Shown: piece after piece, positions 20,112 to 29,764 of the stretch
Numbering within the stretch: position 1 is the stretch's first letter
Layout of the letters: each line of letters begins with the position of its first letter
From: Candidatus Woesearchaeota archaeon
GTDB taxonomy: Archaea > Nanobdellota > Nanobdellia > Woesearchaeales > BS150m-G63
NCBI GenBank assembly: GCA_016784165.1
Contig: JADHVD010000008.1
Coordinates: forward strand, 1-51,920
Direction: 5' to 3'
Length of the DNA stretch: 51,920 nt
The notes under the pieces: generated by a model
The model's input: the letters and a program-made list of their open reading frames with translations, nothing else
What the model was told of the DNA's origin: nothing
Database searches by the model: none
Program-made: the position numbers and the translations under genes

Positions 20112-22001
20112 TTACTTTTTATCATTAATCTCTTTCAGAAGCCTCTTTAAAAATGTACTTAATTTAACGCCCATTTCAACATCATTTCCTTTTCTTATAG
20201 CTAATGTTTTATTTTTCTCTTCTTTTTCACCAATCACAATAACATAATTAACTTTTTGATGTTGAGCAGTTCTTACTTTTTTGGAAATACTTTCACTTTT
20301 CTCGTCAAGCTCAACACGAACACCAACCTTACCCAACTCATCCACAACTTCTTCAGCATATTTATTAAAATTATCTGAAACAGTAAGCACTTTAACTTGT
20401 ACAGGACTCAACCATAAGGGGAGTCGACCAGCATAATGTTCAATTAAAATTCCTATAAACCTTTCAAAACTTCCAAGAATAGCTCTATGAATCATTACAG
20501 GTCTATGTTTTTTACCATCTTTCCCTTCGTAAGTCAATTCCAATCTTTCAGGCATTGAAAAATCAACTTGGATTGTTCCACACTGCCAGCTTCTATTCAT
20601 ACAATCTTTTATGTGAAAATCAATTTTAGGCCCATAAAATGCACCATCCCCAGGATTTAGTTGATAATCCAACTTCAAGTCCTTAAGTGCATCTGAAAGC
20701 GATTTTTCTGCATTATCCCACATCTTATCGCTTCCTATTGAACCTTCTGGTCGCGTACTTAACTCTAATTGATAATCTTTAAATCCAAAAGCAGAATAAA
20801 CTTCAATAATCAGTTCTATTAATTTTTTAATTTCATCTTTTAATTGTTTTTCTGTACAAAATACATGCGCATCATCTTGAGTAAAACTCCTTACCCTGAA
20901 TAATCCAGCCAAAACTCCAGACATTTCATGTCTATGAACTAATCCAAATTCTCCTGCTTTAATCGGTAATTCCCTATAAGAATGAACATTATTTTTATAT
21001 ACTAATAATCCACCAGGACAATTCATTGGTTTTACAGCATGTTCTACCTTGTCTATTGTTGTAAAGTACATACTTTCTTTATAATGGTCCCAATGACCTG
21101 ATTTTAACCATAAATCTTTATTTAATATAATTGGGGTGCTTATCTCTTGATACTCTTTTGAACGTAATAAATCCTTCATATAACCCATTACACCATCCCA
21201 AATAATCATGCCCTTATCGTGCCAAAATGGAAACCCAGCACCCTCTTCATGGAATGAAAATAAGTCTAATTCTTTTCCAATAATTCTATGATCTCTTTTT
21301 TTTGCTTCTTCTTGCAATCGAATAAATTCCCTTAACATTTTTCTGTCAGGAAAACTAACTCCATAAATTCTTTGAAGTGATTTATTTTTAGAATCTCCTT
21401 TCCAATAAGCAGCGGAAATTTTTGTCAGTTTGAATGATTTTATCATTCTTGTATGGGGGACATGAGGTCCTCGACATAAGTCCTTAAATTCACCCTGTTC
21501 ATAATAAGAAATTTTTTCGCCTGCAGGTAATTCTTTAATCAATTCTTTTTTATAAGGATTGTCTTTAAACAATTTCAATGCTTTTTCTTTACTAATAATG
21601 TGTTTTTTAATCTCGAGTTTTTCATCAACAATCTTTTTCATTTCTGTTTCTATTTTTTCTAGATCTTCAGGATTAAGAGGGCGAACATCAACATCATAAT
21701 AAAAACCACCTTCAACTGTTGGCCCTATTGTTAGTTTTGCTTTAGGAAACACCCTAAGCACTGCTTGAGCCAACACATGAGCACTTGAGTGATGAAACAC
21801 ATCTTTTCCTTCATGACTATTAAAATCAATTAATTCAATTTCAGAATCTTTATTCACTTTTACAGAAATATCAACAAGCTTATCATTGAGAGTAGCAGCA
21901 ATTATTCCTTGTTTTTTTAAATCATTAGCAATATCTTTTATAGAAACCCCTTTATCATAACTTCTGGTTTTTCCCGATATCTTAACTTTTACCTTCGCCA
22001 T
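20112..22001 (-). CDS. thrS: threonyl-tRNA synthetase
   Basis: TGS domain, MNCPGGLLVYKN, RMEL-type editing domain HHSSAHVLAQAV. Confidence 0.97.
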   Translation of the reverse strand: MAKVKVKISGKTRSYDKGVSIKDIANDLKKQGIIAATLNDKLVDISVKVNKDSEIELIDFNSHEGKDVFHHSSAHVLAQAVLRVFPKAKLTIGPTVEGGFYYDVDVRPLNPEDLEKIETEMKKIVDEKLEIKKHIISKEKALKLFKDNPYKKELIKELPAGEKISYYEQGEFKDLCRGPHVPHTRMIKSFKLTKISAAYWKGDSKNKSLQRIYGVSFPDRKMLREFIRLQEEAKKRDHRIIGKELDLFSFHEEGAGFPFWHDKGMIIWDGVMGYMKDLLRSKEYQEISTPIILNKDLWLKSGHWDHYKESMYFTTIDKVEHAVKPMNCPGGLLVYKNNVHSYRELPIKAGEFGLVHRHEMSGVLAGLFRVRSFTQDDAHVFCTEKQLKDEIKKLIELIIEVYSAFGFKDYQLELSTRPEGSIGSDKMWDNAEKSLSDALKDLKLDYQLNPGDGAFYGPKIDFHIKDCMNRSWQCGTIQVDFSMPERLELTYEGKDGKKHRPVMIHRAILGSFERFIGILIEHYAGRLPLWLSPVQVKVLTVSDNFNKYAEEVVDELGKVGVRVELDEKSESISKKVRTAQHQKVNYVIVIGEKEEKNKTLAIRKGNDVEMGVKLSTFLKRLLKEINDKK

Positions 22002-22097
22002 GTCTCTTTAAAATTGCTTTTTGCTTTAAATATCTTTTGTTTTAAATTCCCTGCATGGAAATCTTTATATACTTATTCTCGTCAAATAAATAACAAC

Positions 22098-22775
22098 ATG
22101 GGGTTAAAAACACCTATAATAATTGTTAATTTTAAAACATACGAGTCAGCAACAGGCAAATCTGCAGAGAAACTAGCGAAAATTTGTGAAAAAGTAGCAA
22201 AAGTCACCAAAGTTAATATTGCTGTTGCTGTTCAAGATGCTGATTTGTATAGGGTTTCTAAGGCTGTTAAAATTCCAGTTTTAAGTGAACATATAGATCC
22301 AATAGATTATGGTGCCCACACAGGTCACACACTTCCTGAAGACCTCAAAGCAAACGGCGCCAAAGGTTGTTTATTGAATCATTCTGAAGATAGATTCAAA
22401 ATAGATGATTTAGAAAAAAGTATTGCAAAAGCTAAAGCACTAAAATTAACTACTGTAGTATGTGCGAGTAGCGACTACACAGCAGAATCTGTTGCAGCCT
22501 TTCATCCAGATTTTATTGCTGTCGAACCGCCAGAATTAATTGGTGGAAATGTATCTGTGAGTACTGCAAAACCTCAGATAATTACGAAAACTATAAAAAA
22601 GGTAAATAATATCAGTAATATACCTGTACTTTGCGGAGCAGGTATTAAGACTAAAACAGATGTGCAAAAAGCAGTAGAGCTTGGTGCACAAGGCATTTTA
22701 ATTGCTTCAGCAATCACTAAATCACCACATCCTGGAAAGATATTAGAACAACTCGCAATGGGGTTTATAGAGTAA
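22098..22775 (+). CDS. tpiA: triosephosphate isomerase
   Basis: IIVNFKTYESATG, LLNHSEDR, VAVEPPELIG, archaeal-length TIM; ATG at 22098 preferred. Confidence 0.93.
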   Translation: MGLKTPIIIVNFKTYESATGKSAEKLAKICEKVAKVTKVNIAVAVQDADLYRVSKAVKIPVLSEHIDPIDYGAHTGHTLPEDLKANGAKGCLLNHSEDRFKIDDLEKSIAKAKALKLTTVVCASSDYTAESVAAFHPDFIAVEPPELIGGNVSVSTAKPQIITKTIKKVNNISNIPVLCGAGIKTKTDVQKAVELGAQGILIASAITKSPHPGKILEQLAMGFIE

Positions 22776-22817
22776 ATCAATGGGTAAGTCAATAATTTCA
22801 TAAGTTAAATCATTTTC

Positions 22818-23447
22818 ATGGATCCTATAAAGAAAACAATTGAAAGCTATAATAAGTTCGCAAAGAATTATGTAGAATATACTTTTGACACTATTTTACA
22901 ATACCAATTAACTCAGTTTATTTCTTTCTTAAAAGGTAAAAAAATACTTGATGTTGGTGCTGGTTCTGGAAGAGATGCCCAGTATTTGAAAGAAGAAGGA
23001 TTAAAAGTCACAGGGATAGAGCTTTCTCCAGAAGTAATTAAAGAAGCTAAAAGAAAAACAAGGTTATCTTTCAAAGAAATGGATATGCGAAAGTTAGACT
23101 TTAAAGATACTGGTTTTGATGGGGTTTGGTGTTGTGCCTCTTTTATTCATCTTCCAAAAAAAGATGCAGAAAAAGCACTAAAAGAGTTCCATAGAGTATT
23201 AACAGAGAATGGTGTACTCTATTTAGGGTTAAAGGAAGGAGAAAAAGAAGGGTTTGAGTCATCCCATAAATTAAACAACAGTGATGTTTATGTTAGCCAC
23301 TATGTTCAAGAAGAAATAGAAGAAAAATTGAGAGATTGTGATTTTGAGATAATAACAACTTATATTGAAAAAGATGCAGAAGGGATATCTTGGATTAATA
23401 CCTTTGCAAGAAAATTAACAATTAAAAAATTAGATACAAAAAAATAG
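22818..23447 (+). CDS. SAM-dependent methyltransferase
   Basis: GKKILDVGAGSGRDAQYLKEEGLKVTGIELS. Confidence 0.88.
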   Translation: MDPIKKTIESYNKFAKNYVEYTFDTILQYQLTQFISFLKGKKILDVGAGSGRDAQYLKEEGLKVTGIELSPEVIKEAKRKTRLSFKEMDMRKLDFKDTGFDGVWCCASFIHLPKKDAEKALKEFHRVLTENGVLYLGLKEGEKEGFESSHKLNNSDVYVSHYVQEEIEEKLRDCDFEIITTYIEKDAEGISWINTFARKLTIKKLDTKK

Positions 23448-23471
23448 AAATAATAAAAACAACCAAATTAA

Positions 23472-24023
23472 TCAAACAACTTCTACATACACTTTCTGGA
23501 TACTCCCATATACTCCACCTGTGCTGTCTTTAACAGTAACTTTAAAGATATATGTGCCTGGAGGTGTTTTCCCACCAACATCACTATTTCGTGGTATTCT
23601 TATAGGTAATCCAACAACTTTATTGTCATTTTTAGTGATTTCATAAGGTCCAAAATCTGTTTTTATCCAATTTGCTTCATTAACAGAACTACTAATATCT
23701 TCCCTATCCTTACTAAAAGCCTTTTCAAATTCCATTTTCACAGTAAAATCTTGGGTGTTACCCATATTGAATATGCCTAATCCAAAATTAACACTTTTAG
23801 CAAGTTTACCTGTTTTATGGTTGAGTGGAATAGAAACAATCTCCCCACTTGTCAAAGCTTCTTCTATTTCTCTTTGAGTAGAATCATCAACATCTTCTCT
23901 TATCTCTTCTGCTTTAGTCATTAAATTATAAGTCATCTTTATACCCATAGCAAATACAGCTATAGCTATAATCATAATTACAAGAAAATTTGCCGATAAT
24001 TGAACTGCTTTCTTATTGTTCAT
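23472..24023 (-). CDS. pilin/archaellin-like single-TM exported protein
   Basis: N-terminal KKAVQLSANFLVIMIIAIAVFAMGIKM hydrophobic helix, beta-rich remainder. Confidence 0.5.
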   Translation of the reverse strand: MNNKKAVQLSANFLVIMIIAIAVFAMGIKMTYNLMTKAEEIREDVDDSTQREIEEALTSGEIVSIPLNHKTGKLAKSVNFGLGIFNMGNTQDFTVKMEFEKAFSKDREDISSSVNEANWIKTDFGPYEITKNDNKVVGLPIRIPRNSDVGGKTPPGTYIFKVTVKDSTGGVYGSIQKVYVEVV

Positions 24024-24065
24024 TTTGTCTTATAAAAATAAAGAAAAAAATAATAAAAAAATTAT

Positions 24066-24290
24066 TTACTTTACAACTTCATACTCTTTCAGTAGCATTG
24101 CCATGAACAACACCAGTATGACTGCTCCAACAACTGCTACTGTAAATCCTTGAGCGAATCCTACCACAAACATAGTATAAAGTCCGAAAGCCATAATACC
24201 AAATCCCAACCACAAGAATTTATCAAGCACTAATTTCATGATTTCAAATTCTTCATGTTGAGTTAATCTTTTTTTAACTTTAGCCATCAT
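24066..24290 (-). CDS. small two-TM membrane protein
   Basis: 74-aa ORF between two pilin-like genes. Confidence 0.5.
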   Translation of the reverse strand: MMAKVKKRLTQHEEFEIMKLVLDKFLWLGFGIMAFGLYTMFVVGFAQGFTVAVVGAVILVLFMAMLLKEYEVVK

Positions 24291-24299
24291 AATTCACCT

Positions 24300-24836
24300 C
24301 TAAACAACTATATCAATAGTTAATTCTGTTCGTTTACTTTCTCCAGCTGAATCAACTGAAACAGTGCAGAAACAGGTTCCTTCACTTGCTTGTGTACTAA
24401 CTTTGATATTAATAGGTAAAACTCTTGTTTCTCCACCTTGAATTTCTGTAGGACTTGATTTATATGCAACTTCAACATCTCCTCCAGTAGCGCAATTTAA
24501 ATCACTTGTTGAACCTCCACCAAGACCTTCACAATCAACACTATTAATAGTATAACTTAATAGATCTTGTTGGTCATTTCTCAAACCTATAAATATTTGA
24601 TCTTTTTCACCAATTTTAATATCTACTTTTGGTCTGCTTAAATCAATCGCCTTACCACTAGCTTTCATCTGGTCAATCATTTGTTTTTTAACAGTCCCAG
24701 AAACTTTTGTAAATTCTTCTGTTGCCCCTCCAAAAATGTTTCTCATGAAACTTAGGCCTAGCCCAAGCATAGTTATTGCAAGAATAAGAACCACAATTGC
24801 ATTAATGGATAGAGTTAAAGAACCCTTCTTTTTCAT
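24300..24836 (-). CDS. pilin-like single-TM exported protein
   Basis: MKKKGSLTLSINAIVVLILAITMLGLGLSFMRN N-terminus; similar layout to the 23472-24023 product. Confidence 0.5.
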   Translation of the reverse strand: MKKKGSLTLSINAIVVLILAITMLGLGLSFMRNIFGGATEEFTKVSGTVKKQMIDQMKASGKAIDLSRPKVDIKIGEKDQIFIGLRNDQQDLLSYTINSVDCEGLGGGSTSDLNCATGGDVEVAYKSSPTEIQGGETRVLPINIKVSTQASEGTCFCTVSVDSAGESKRTELTIDIVV

Positions 24837-24983
24837 TTGATTTCACCTCTTTAATGAATATAATAATATGTTAACCTAACTTATATTAAGATTATTTATA
24901 AAGTTTTCTATAATTATAACCTTTAGATTAAAAGTAATTTAAAGAAAAGCTTTAAATATATATCAAACAAATTAAATAAAAAA

Positions 24984-25748
24984 ATGGTGAGCAACGACGC
25001 ACAAGATAAAGTATTCCAACTTTTATTCGAAGAAGATGAGATAACTTGGCAGAATATACTGTATAATTTAGTGACTAAAGAAAACATGGATCCTTGGGAT
25101 GTGGATATATCAACATTATCAAAAAAATTCATGGGTATGCTTAAACAACTAAAAGATATGGATTTCAATTTGCCTGGAAAAGTAGTACTCGCAGCAGCAT
25201 TATTATTGAGATTAAAATCTTCAAAATTAGTCGACGAGGAAATACTAGAACTCGACAGACTGATAGCATCAACAGAAGAAATTGAAGATGCAGATGATTT
25301 GATTGACTATGAAGAAGTACTCCCAGGGAATTTAATAGGGGAAGAAAAACCAAAATTAATACCAAGAACTCCTCAACCGAGAAAAAGAAAAGTATCTATT
25401 TATGATCTTGTGGATGCTTTGGAAAAAGCATTAGAAGTAAGAAAAAGAAGGGTTACAAGGAGTATTCCACCACAGAATATTAGATTACCAGAGGAAACAG
25501 TTGATATTGGATTTGTTATGAATAGTCTACTTAAAAAAATAAAAGATTTTTTTTCGATAGGCAATAAAAGATTAACATTTCAACAATTAATTCCTTCAGA
25601 ATCAAAAGAAGATAAAGTATCAATTTTTGTTCCATTACTTCATTTAACAAATCAAAGAAAAGTAGATGTTCATCAACAACAACACTTTGGCGAAATTGAA
25701 GTGGAATTATTAAGAAAACAAATAAAAAAGGCAGTAAATAAAAATTAA
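24984..25748 (+). CDS. scpA: segregation and condensation protein A (ScpA kleisin)
   Basis: DPWDVDISTLSKKFM..L......FNLPGKVVLAAALLLRLKSSKL. Confidence 0.88.
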   Translation: MVSNDAQDKVFQLLFEEDEITWQNILYNLVTKENMDPWDVDISTLSKKFMGMLKQLKDMDFNLPGKVVLAAALLLRLKSSKLVDEEILELDRLIASTEEIEDADDLIDYEEVLPGNLIGEEKPKLIPRTPQPRKRKVSIYDLVDALEKALEVRKRRVTRSIPPQNIRLPEETVDIGFVMNSLLKKIKDFFSIGNKRLTFQQLIPSESKEDKVSIFVPLLHLTNQRKVDVHQQQHFGEIEVELLRKQIKKAVNKN

Positions 25749-25749
25749 A

Positions 25750-26151
25750 ATGGAAAATCAACAACAAAATCAGAACCACATACAACTCCAGATGATAGCT
25801 CAACAGATTGGTCAGATGCAAAACCAATTAAAGATGATTGATGATCAATTGAACGAATTGACAATAATCAAACAAGGATTGAATGATTTAGAAAAACTAA
25901 AAAAAGGAGATGAAATACTTGCCCCATTAAGCAATGGAATATTCATAAAATCAAAATTAGAAGACAACAAAAACTTAATAGTGAATGTTGGTGGAAATAC
26001 AACAGCAAAAAAAACAGTGCCAGAAGTAAAAAAAATGCTCGACAAACAGATGGACGAATTGAAAAAGTTACAGACAAACTTATTGACAGAACTTCAAGGA
26101 TTAAATTTACAGGCAAATTATTTTGAAAATAAAATAAAATCTAAGAAATAG
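25750..26151 (+). CDS. pfdA: prefoldin alpha subunit
   Basis: EILAPLSNGIFIKSKLEDNKNLIVNVGGNTTAKKTVPEV in a coiled-coil protein. Confidence 0.88.
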   Translation: MENQQQNQNHIQLQMIAQQIGQMQNQLKMIDDQLNELTIIKQGLNDLEKLKKGDEILAPLSNGIFIKSKLEDNKNLIVNVGGNTTAKKTVPEVKKMLDKQMDELKKLQTNLLTELQGLNLQANYFENKIKSKK

Positions 26152-26158
26152 GTGTTTT

Positions 26159-27505
26159 ATGTTTAAATTTTTAAAAGAAAAATTAAGTAAGGCAGTATCT
26201 GTATTTTCTAAAGGGGTCGAAGAATCTTCAGAAGAAGAAGTAGAAGAAACATCTAAAGAAACATCTAAAGAAACATCTAAAGAAACATCTAAAAAAGAAA
26301 CTAAGAAAAAAGAAGATAAAAAACCTGTCGAAAAAAAGAAAGAAAAGGAAATTAAAGAGAAAAAAACAGAAAAACCAAAAAAGAAAGATAAAAAATCAAT
26401 AAAAGAAGAAAAACAAAAAAAACAAAGCAAAGAAGAAAAAGAAGAAGAAAAAGAAGAATCGAAAGAAGAAGCGAAAGAAGAAAAACCAGAAGAGGAAAAA
26501 CAAGGCTTTTTCAAAAAAATATTTAAGAAAAAAGAACAAGAGCCAGAAGAACTCAAAGAAGAAAAGGAAAAAGAAGAACAAGAAGAAGAACCTAAAGAAA
26601 AGCCAGAATCCCGACCAAAAGAAGAACCAAAAGAAGAAAAACCAAGTTTCTTCAAAAAAATACTTAAGATTTCTATCTCAGACGATAAATTTAATGATTT
26701 ATTTTGGGAAATTGAATTAGCACTTTTAGAAAATAACGTAGCAGTAGAGGTTATTGAAAAGTTCAAGCAAGATTTAAAAGAGGAATTACTGAATAAAAAA
26801 TTAAGCCCATTCAAATTAACACAAGTAGTCAAAAAAAGTTTTGGAAACACATTAGAAGAACTATTTGATATAGAAGAAATAGATTTAATTTCAAATATAA
26901 AAAAACAAAAACCTTACACAATTCTTTTTGTAGGGGTTAATGGAAGTGGAAAAACAACCAACCTTGCAAAAGTAGCATATCTCCTCAAAAATAAAGGATT
27001 TAAACCAGTGATTGCAGCATGTGATACTTTTAGGGCAGCAGCATTACATCAATTAGAAGAACACTGTAATAATTTAGATATCAAATTAATTAAACATGAT
27101 TATGGCTCAGATGCAGCTGCAGTTGCTTTTGATGCAATAAAACATGCAGAATCAAAAAATCTCGATGTTGTTCTTATAGATACAGCCGGACGTTCACATT
27201 CAAATGTGAATCTTATGGATGAGCTAAAAAAAATAGAAAGAGTGTCAAAACCACATCTGACTGTTTTTGTAGGCGATTCTTTAACTGGAAATGATGTTGT
27301 AGAGCAGGCAAGAGCATTTAATGAGTCAGTAGGGATAGATGCAATCATATTATCAAAAGTAGATGTAGATGAAAAAGGCGGAGCTGCAATTTCAGTAAGC
27401 CATATAACTGGAAAACCAATCATTTACATTGGTTCAGGGCAAGAATATAAGGACTTAAAAGAGTTTGATAAAGAATTAGTTATAAATTCTCTCGGTTTAG
27501 ATTAA
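26159..27505 (+). CDS. ftsY: SRP receptor FtsY with long charged N-terminal region
   Basis: VGVNGSGKTTNLAKVAYLL, DTFRAAALHQLE, DTAGRSHSN. Confidence 0.95.
   Translation: MFKFLKEKLSKAVSVFSKGVEESSEEEVEETSKETSKETSKETSKKETKKKEDKKPVEKKKEKEIKEKKTEKPKKKDKKSIKEEKQKKQSKEEKEEEKEESKEEAKEEKPEEEKQGFFKKIFKKKEQEPEELKEEKEKEEQEEEPKEKPESRPKEEPKEEKPSFFKKILKISISDDKFNDLFWEIELALLENNVAVEVIEKFKQDLKEELLNKKLSPFKLTQVVKKSFGNTLEELFDIEEIDLISNIKKQKPYTILFVGVNGSGKTTNLAKVAYLLKNKGFKPVIAACDTFRAAALHQLEEHCNNLDIKLIKHDYGSDAAAVAFDAIKHAESKNLDVVLIDTAGRSHSNVNLMDELKKIERVSKPHLTVFVGDSLTGNDVVEQARAFNESVGIDAIILSKVDVDEKGGAAISVSHITGKPIIYIGSGQEYKDLKEFDKELVINSLGLD
26246..26293 (+). repeat. 12-bp tandem repeat gaaacatctaaa x4
   Basis: Four consecutive exact copies encoding (ETSK)4 in FtsY N-terminus. 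Confidence 0.95.
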
Positions 27506-27528
27506 ATTAAATAATTGGAGGTATTACA

Positions 27529-27873
27529 ATGTTTGGATTCGGAAAACCTTGGTTAAAAAGAAATTTTAAAGATGACACATATTTCTATATGAGGGTAGAG
27601 TATATAATCAAACATCTTGATAAACCAGACAAAAAGAAAGTTGAAGGAAAATCATCTTTTTTTCACCAAGAAGATTGGCAAAATAAAAAAGAGCAAAAAA
27701 TACATAAAGCATTAGATTCTGGAAAAAATCCTTCAAAGTTAGACCCAATTAGGTTAGCAATTCATACAAAAAGAGAGCAATTTAGGGTTGGAGATGGAAT
27801 TTCAAGATTAAGGGCATTCAAAAAAAGAAAAATAAAAAAAATAAATGTAGAACTTTGTATTGGGGAATGGTGA
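27529..27873 (+). CDS. ParB/sulfiredoxin-like fold protein (tentative)
   Basis: KLDPIRLAIHTKREQFRVGDGISRLRAFKKRKIKKINVELCIG resembles the ParB-nuclease DGxHRlxAlk..g....v.v pattern. Confidence 0.5.
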   Translation: MFGFGKPWLKRNFKDDTYFYMRVEYIIKHLDKPDKKKVEGKSSFFHQEDWQNKKEQKIHKALDSGKNPSKLDPIRLAIHTKREQFRVGDGISRLRAFKKRKIKKINVELCIGEW

Positions 27874-27876
27874 TTT

Positions 27877-28548
27877 TTATTTTTCTTCATCTTCATACTC
27901 AATCTTTTTACCATAATAAATCCCTTTTCTTAATTTAACAGGTCGCCAAAGGTCAATAACCAATTCAGCATCCATCCAATCTGCTAATTCTTGTGGGTTT
28001 CCTATCGTAGCACTTAATCCAATAATTTGTGCATTCAACATCTGTTTTAAAATAGTGAGTAAAATTTCAAGTGTTGGTCCTCTGCCAGGATCATTTAGCA
28101 AATGAATTTCATCAACAACAATAACTTTTATATCTTCTATCCACCTAGATTTGTGTCTTATAAGGGAGTCCATCTTTTCAGATGTCGTTAAAATCAAGTC
28201 ATGTTTATACAATCCAGTGTCAGAAGAATCCAAATCCCCAATAGATAATGCAACCTTGATCAACCCACCATATTTTTTCTTAAAATCTTTATATTTCTCA
28301 GATGCAAGCGCTTTCAAAGGTACAACATAAATCGCCTTTCCTCCTTTTTCCAACAACTGCTTTAACATGGCCATCTCAGCAATAAGTGTTTTTCCAGAAG
28401 CAGTAGGCGTACAAACAAGCAGATTTTTTCCTTTAAACAATCCTTTTTTAATTGCTTTTTCCTGTGAAGGTCGTAATTTATTTATGTCTTTATTTAAGAT
28501 TTCATAAAATTCTTTTGGAAGATATTTTTTAATGTCTTTCAATAACAT
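27877..28548 (-). CDS. Ski2/Hel308-type helicase, N-terminal RecA domain only
   Basis: TPTASGKTLIAEMAML, VPLKALASEKYKDF, TSEKMDSL, VVDEIHLL, GLSATIGNPQELADWM, WRPVKLRKGIYYG then stop. Confidence 0.85.
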   Translation of the reverse strand: MLLKDIKKYLPKEFYEILNKDINKLRPSQEKAIKKGLFKGKNLLVCTPTASGKTLIAEMAMLKQLLEKGGKAIYVVPLKALASEKYKDFKKKYGGLIKVALSIGDLDSSDTGLYKHDLILTTSEKMDSLIRHKSRWIEDIKVIVVDEIHLLNDPGRGPTLEILLTILKQMLNAQIIGLSATIGNPQELADWMDAELVIDLWRPVKLRKGIYYGKKIEYEDEEK

Positions 28549-28621
28549 ATAAATTCAAATAGCTCTTAGATTTAAAACATTTTCCTAAAAATTTATATAT
28601 TCAAAAGATAATCAAACAATC

Positions 28622-29215
28622 ATGGCAAAAAAAGAGGTTTATCATATCTATCTATTTAGGCATGGCCAGACCCATTATAACAAAAATCATTATTTTACAG
28701 GTTGGAAAGATTCTAAATTAACTTCTCAAGGAATTAAAGATGCTAAAAAAGTTGCCAAAAAATTAAAAAATAAACAATTTAACATTGCTTACCACTCTCA
28801 TCTTTCTCGTTCAAAAGATACATTAAAACAAGTGCTTAAATTTCATCCAAAGTGCAAGGAATTAATCGAAGATGACAGAATAATTGAAAGGTGTTATGGA
28901 AAATTACAAGGATTTAGCCATAAGTCAATTATTAAAAATTATGGTCAAAAACAATTCGACATTTGGCATCGTTCTTATGATATCCCCCCACCTAAAGGGG
29001 AGAGCGTCAAAATGGTCGAAAAAAGAGTCAACGCTTTCATAAAAGAATTAATTAAAAAAATCAAAAAAGAAAAAATAAATGTAGCTATTTCTGCCCACGG
29101 AAATTCAATGAGGCCTTTTAGAAAATATTTTGAAAAACTAACCCTCAAACAAATGATGAAATTAGAAAATCCATGGGATGATTATTTTGAATATAAAATA
29201 AATATTTCTGATTAG
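28622..29215 (+). CDS. phosphoglycerate mutase, histidine-phosphatase (dPGM-like) family
   Basis: LFRHGQTHYNKNHYFTGWKDSKLTSQGIKDA; SAHGNSMRPFRKYFE. Confidence 0.88.
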   Translation: MAKKEVYHIYLFRHGQTHYNKNHYFTGWKDSKLTSQGIKDAKKVAKKLKNKQFNIAYHSHLSRSKDTLKQVLKFHPKCKELIEDDRIIERCYGKLQGFSHKSIIKNYGQKQFDIWHRSYDIPPPKGESVKMVEKRVNAFIKELIKKIKKEKINVAISAHGNSMRPFRKYFEKLTLKQMMKLENPWDDYFEYKINISD

Positions 29216-29236
29216 TTTTTAAAAAAATAGAAAAAG

Positions 29237-29255
29237 AAGGAGAACGAATCTCCTT
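29237..29255. terminator. stem-loop between convergent genes
   Basis: aaggaga-acgaa-tctcctt perfect 7-bp stem followed by T run. Confidence 0.5.
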
Positions 29256-29280
29256 ATTTTCAAAAAAAAATAAAAAATGA

Positions 29281-29634
29281 CTAAGCTTTTGCTAGGTCAT
29301 ATACATCTTTAAGAGCTACTATCACAACAGCAGGAATAACAAACACCATTATAGCATCGAAAATTCCTCCTAAATATGGACCAATAAATGCAACACCAGT
29401 TAATGTTGATGATGCTCCTCCCATGTAACTTGCGATAACCAGCACAATCGCTGCCATCACAAATTTTTCAGCTTGTTTTCCTGCAATGTTCAGGAATCCC
29501 ACAATTAATCCGAATAAGATTAATAGAGAAACAAGCCATGCTTGGAGGCCACCTAATGATGCGCCTATAAGTCCTAAAATTATTGCTAGTATTACTCCCA
29601 AAATGAATGCCCATTTTCCTAATGTATCTTTCAT
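29281..29634 (-). CDS. small multi-TM membrane protein
   Basis: 117-aa highly hydrophobic ORF with RBS-like aggtg upstream. Confidence 0.6.
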   Translation of the reverse strand: MKDTLGKWAFILGVILAIILGLIGASLGGLQAWLVSLLILFGLIVGFLNIAGKQAEKFVMAAIVLVIASYMGGASSTLTGVAFIGPYLGGIFDAIMVFVIPAVVIVALKDVYDLAKA

Positions 29635-29764
29635 CTTGTGTAATCACCTCTCACTATATGTAAGACTTAACCCCTATTAACCAATAAATTCTATATAAAG
29701 CTTTCTAAAATCTATAATGATGGGATAGTAGTAAAAAATAAGAATCAGAATTTAAAAAACAAAA

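Noticed and set aside
26107-26850. 247-aa minus ORF rich in Ser/Phe
   Set aside because: Antisense of the Lys/Glu-rich FtsY N-terminus; low-complexity artefact.
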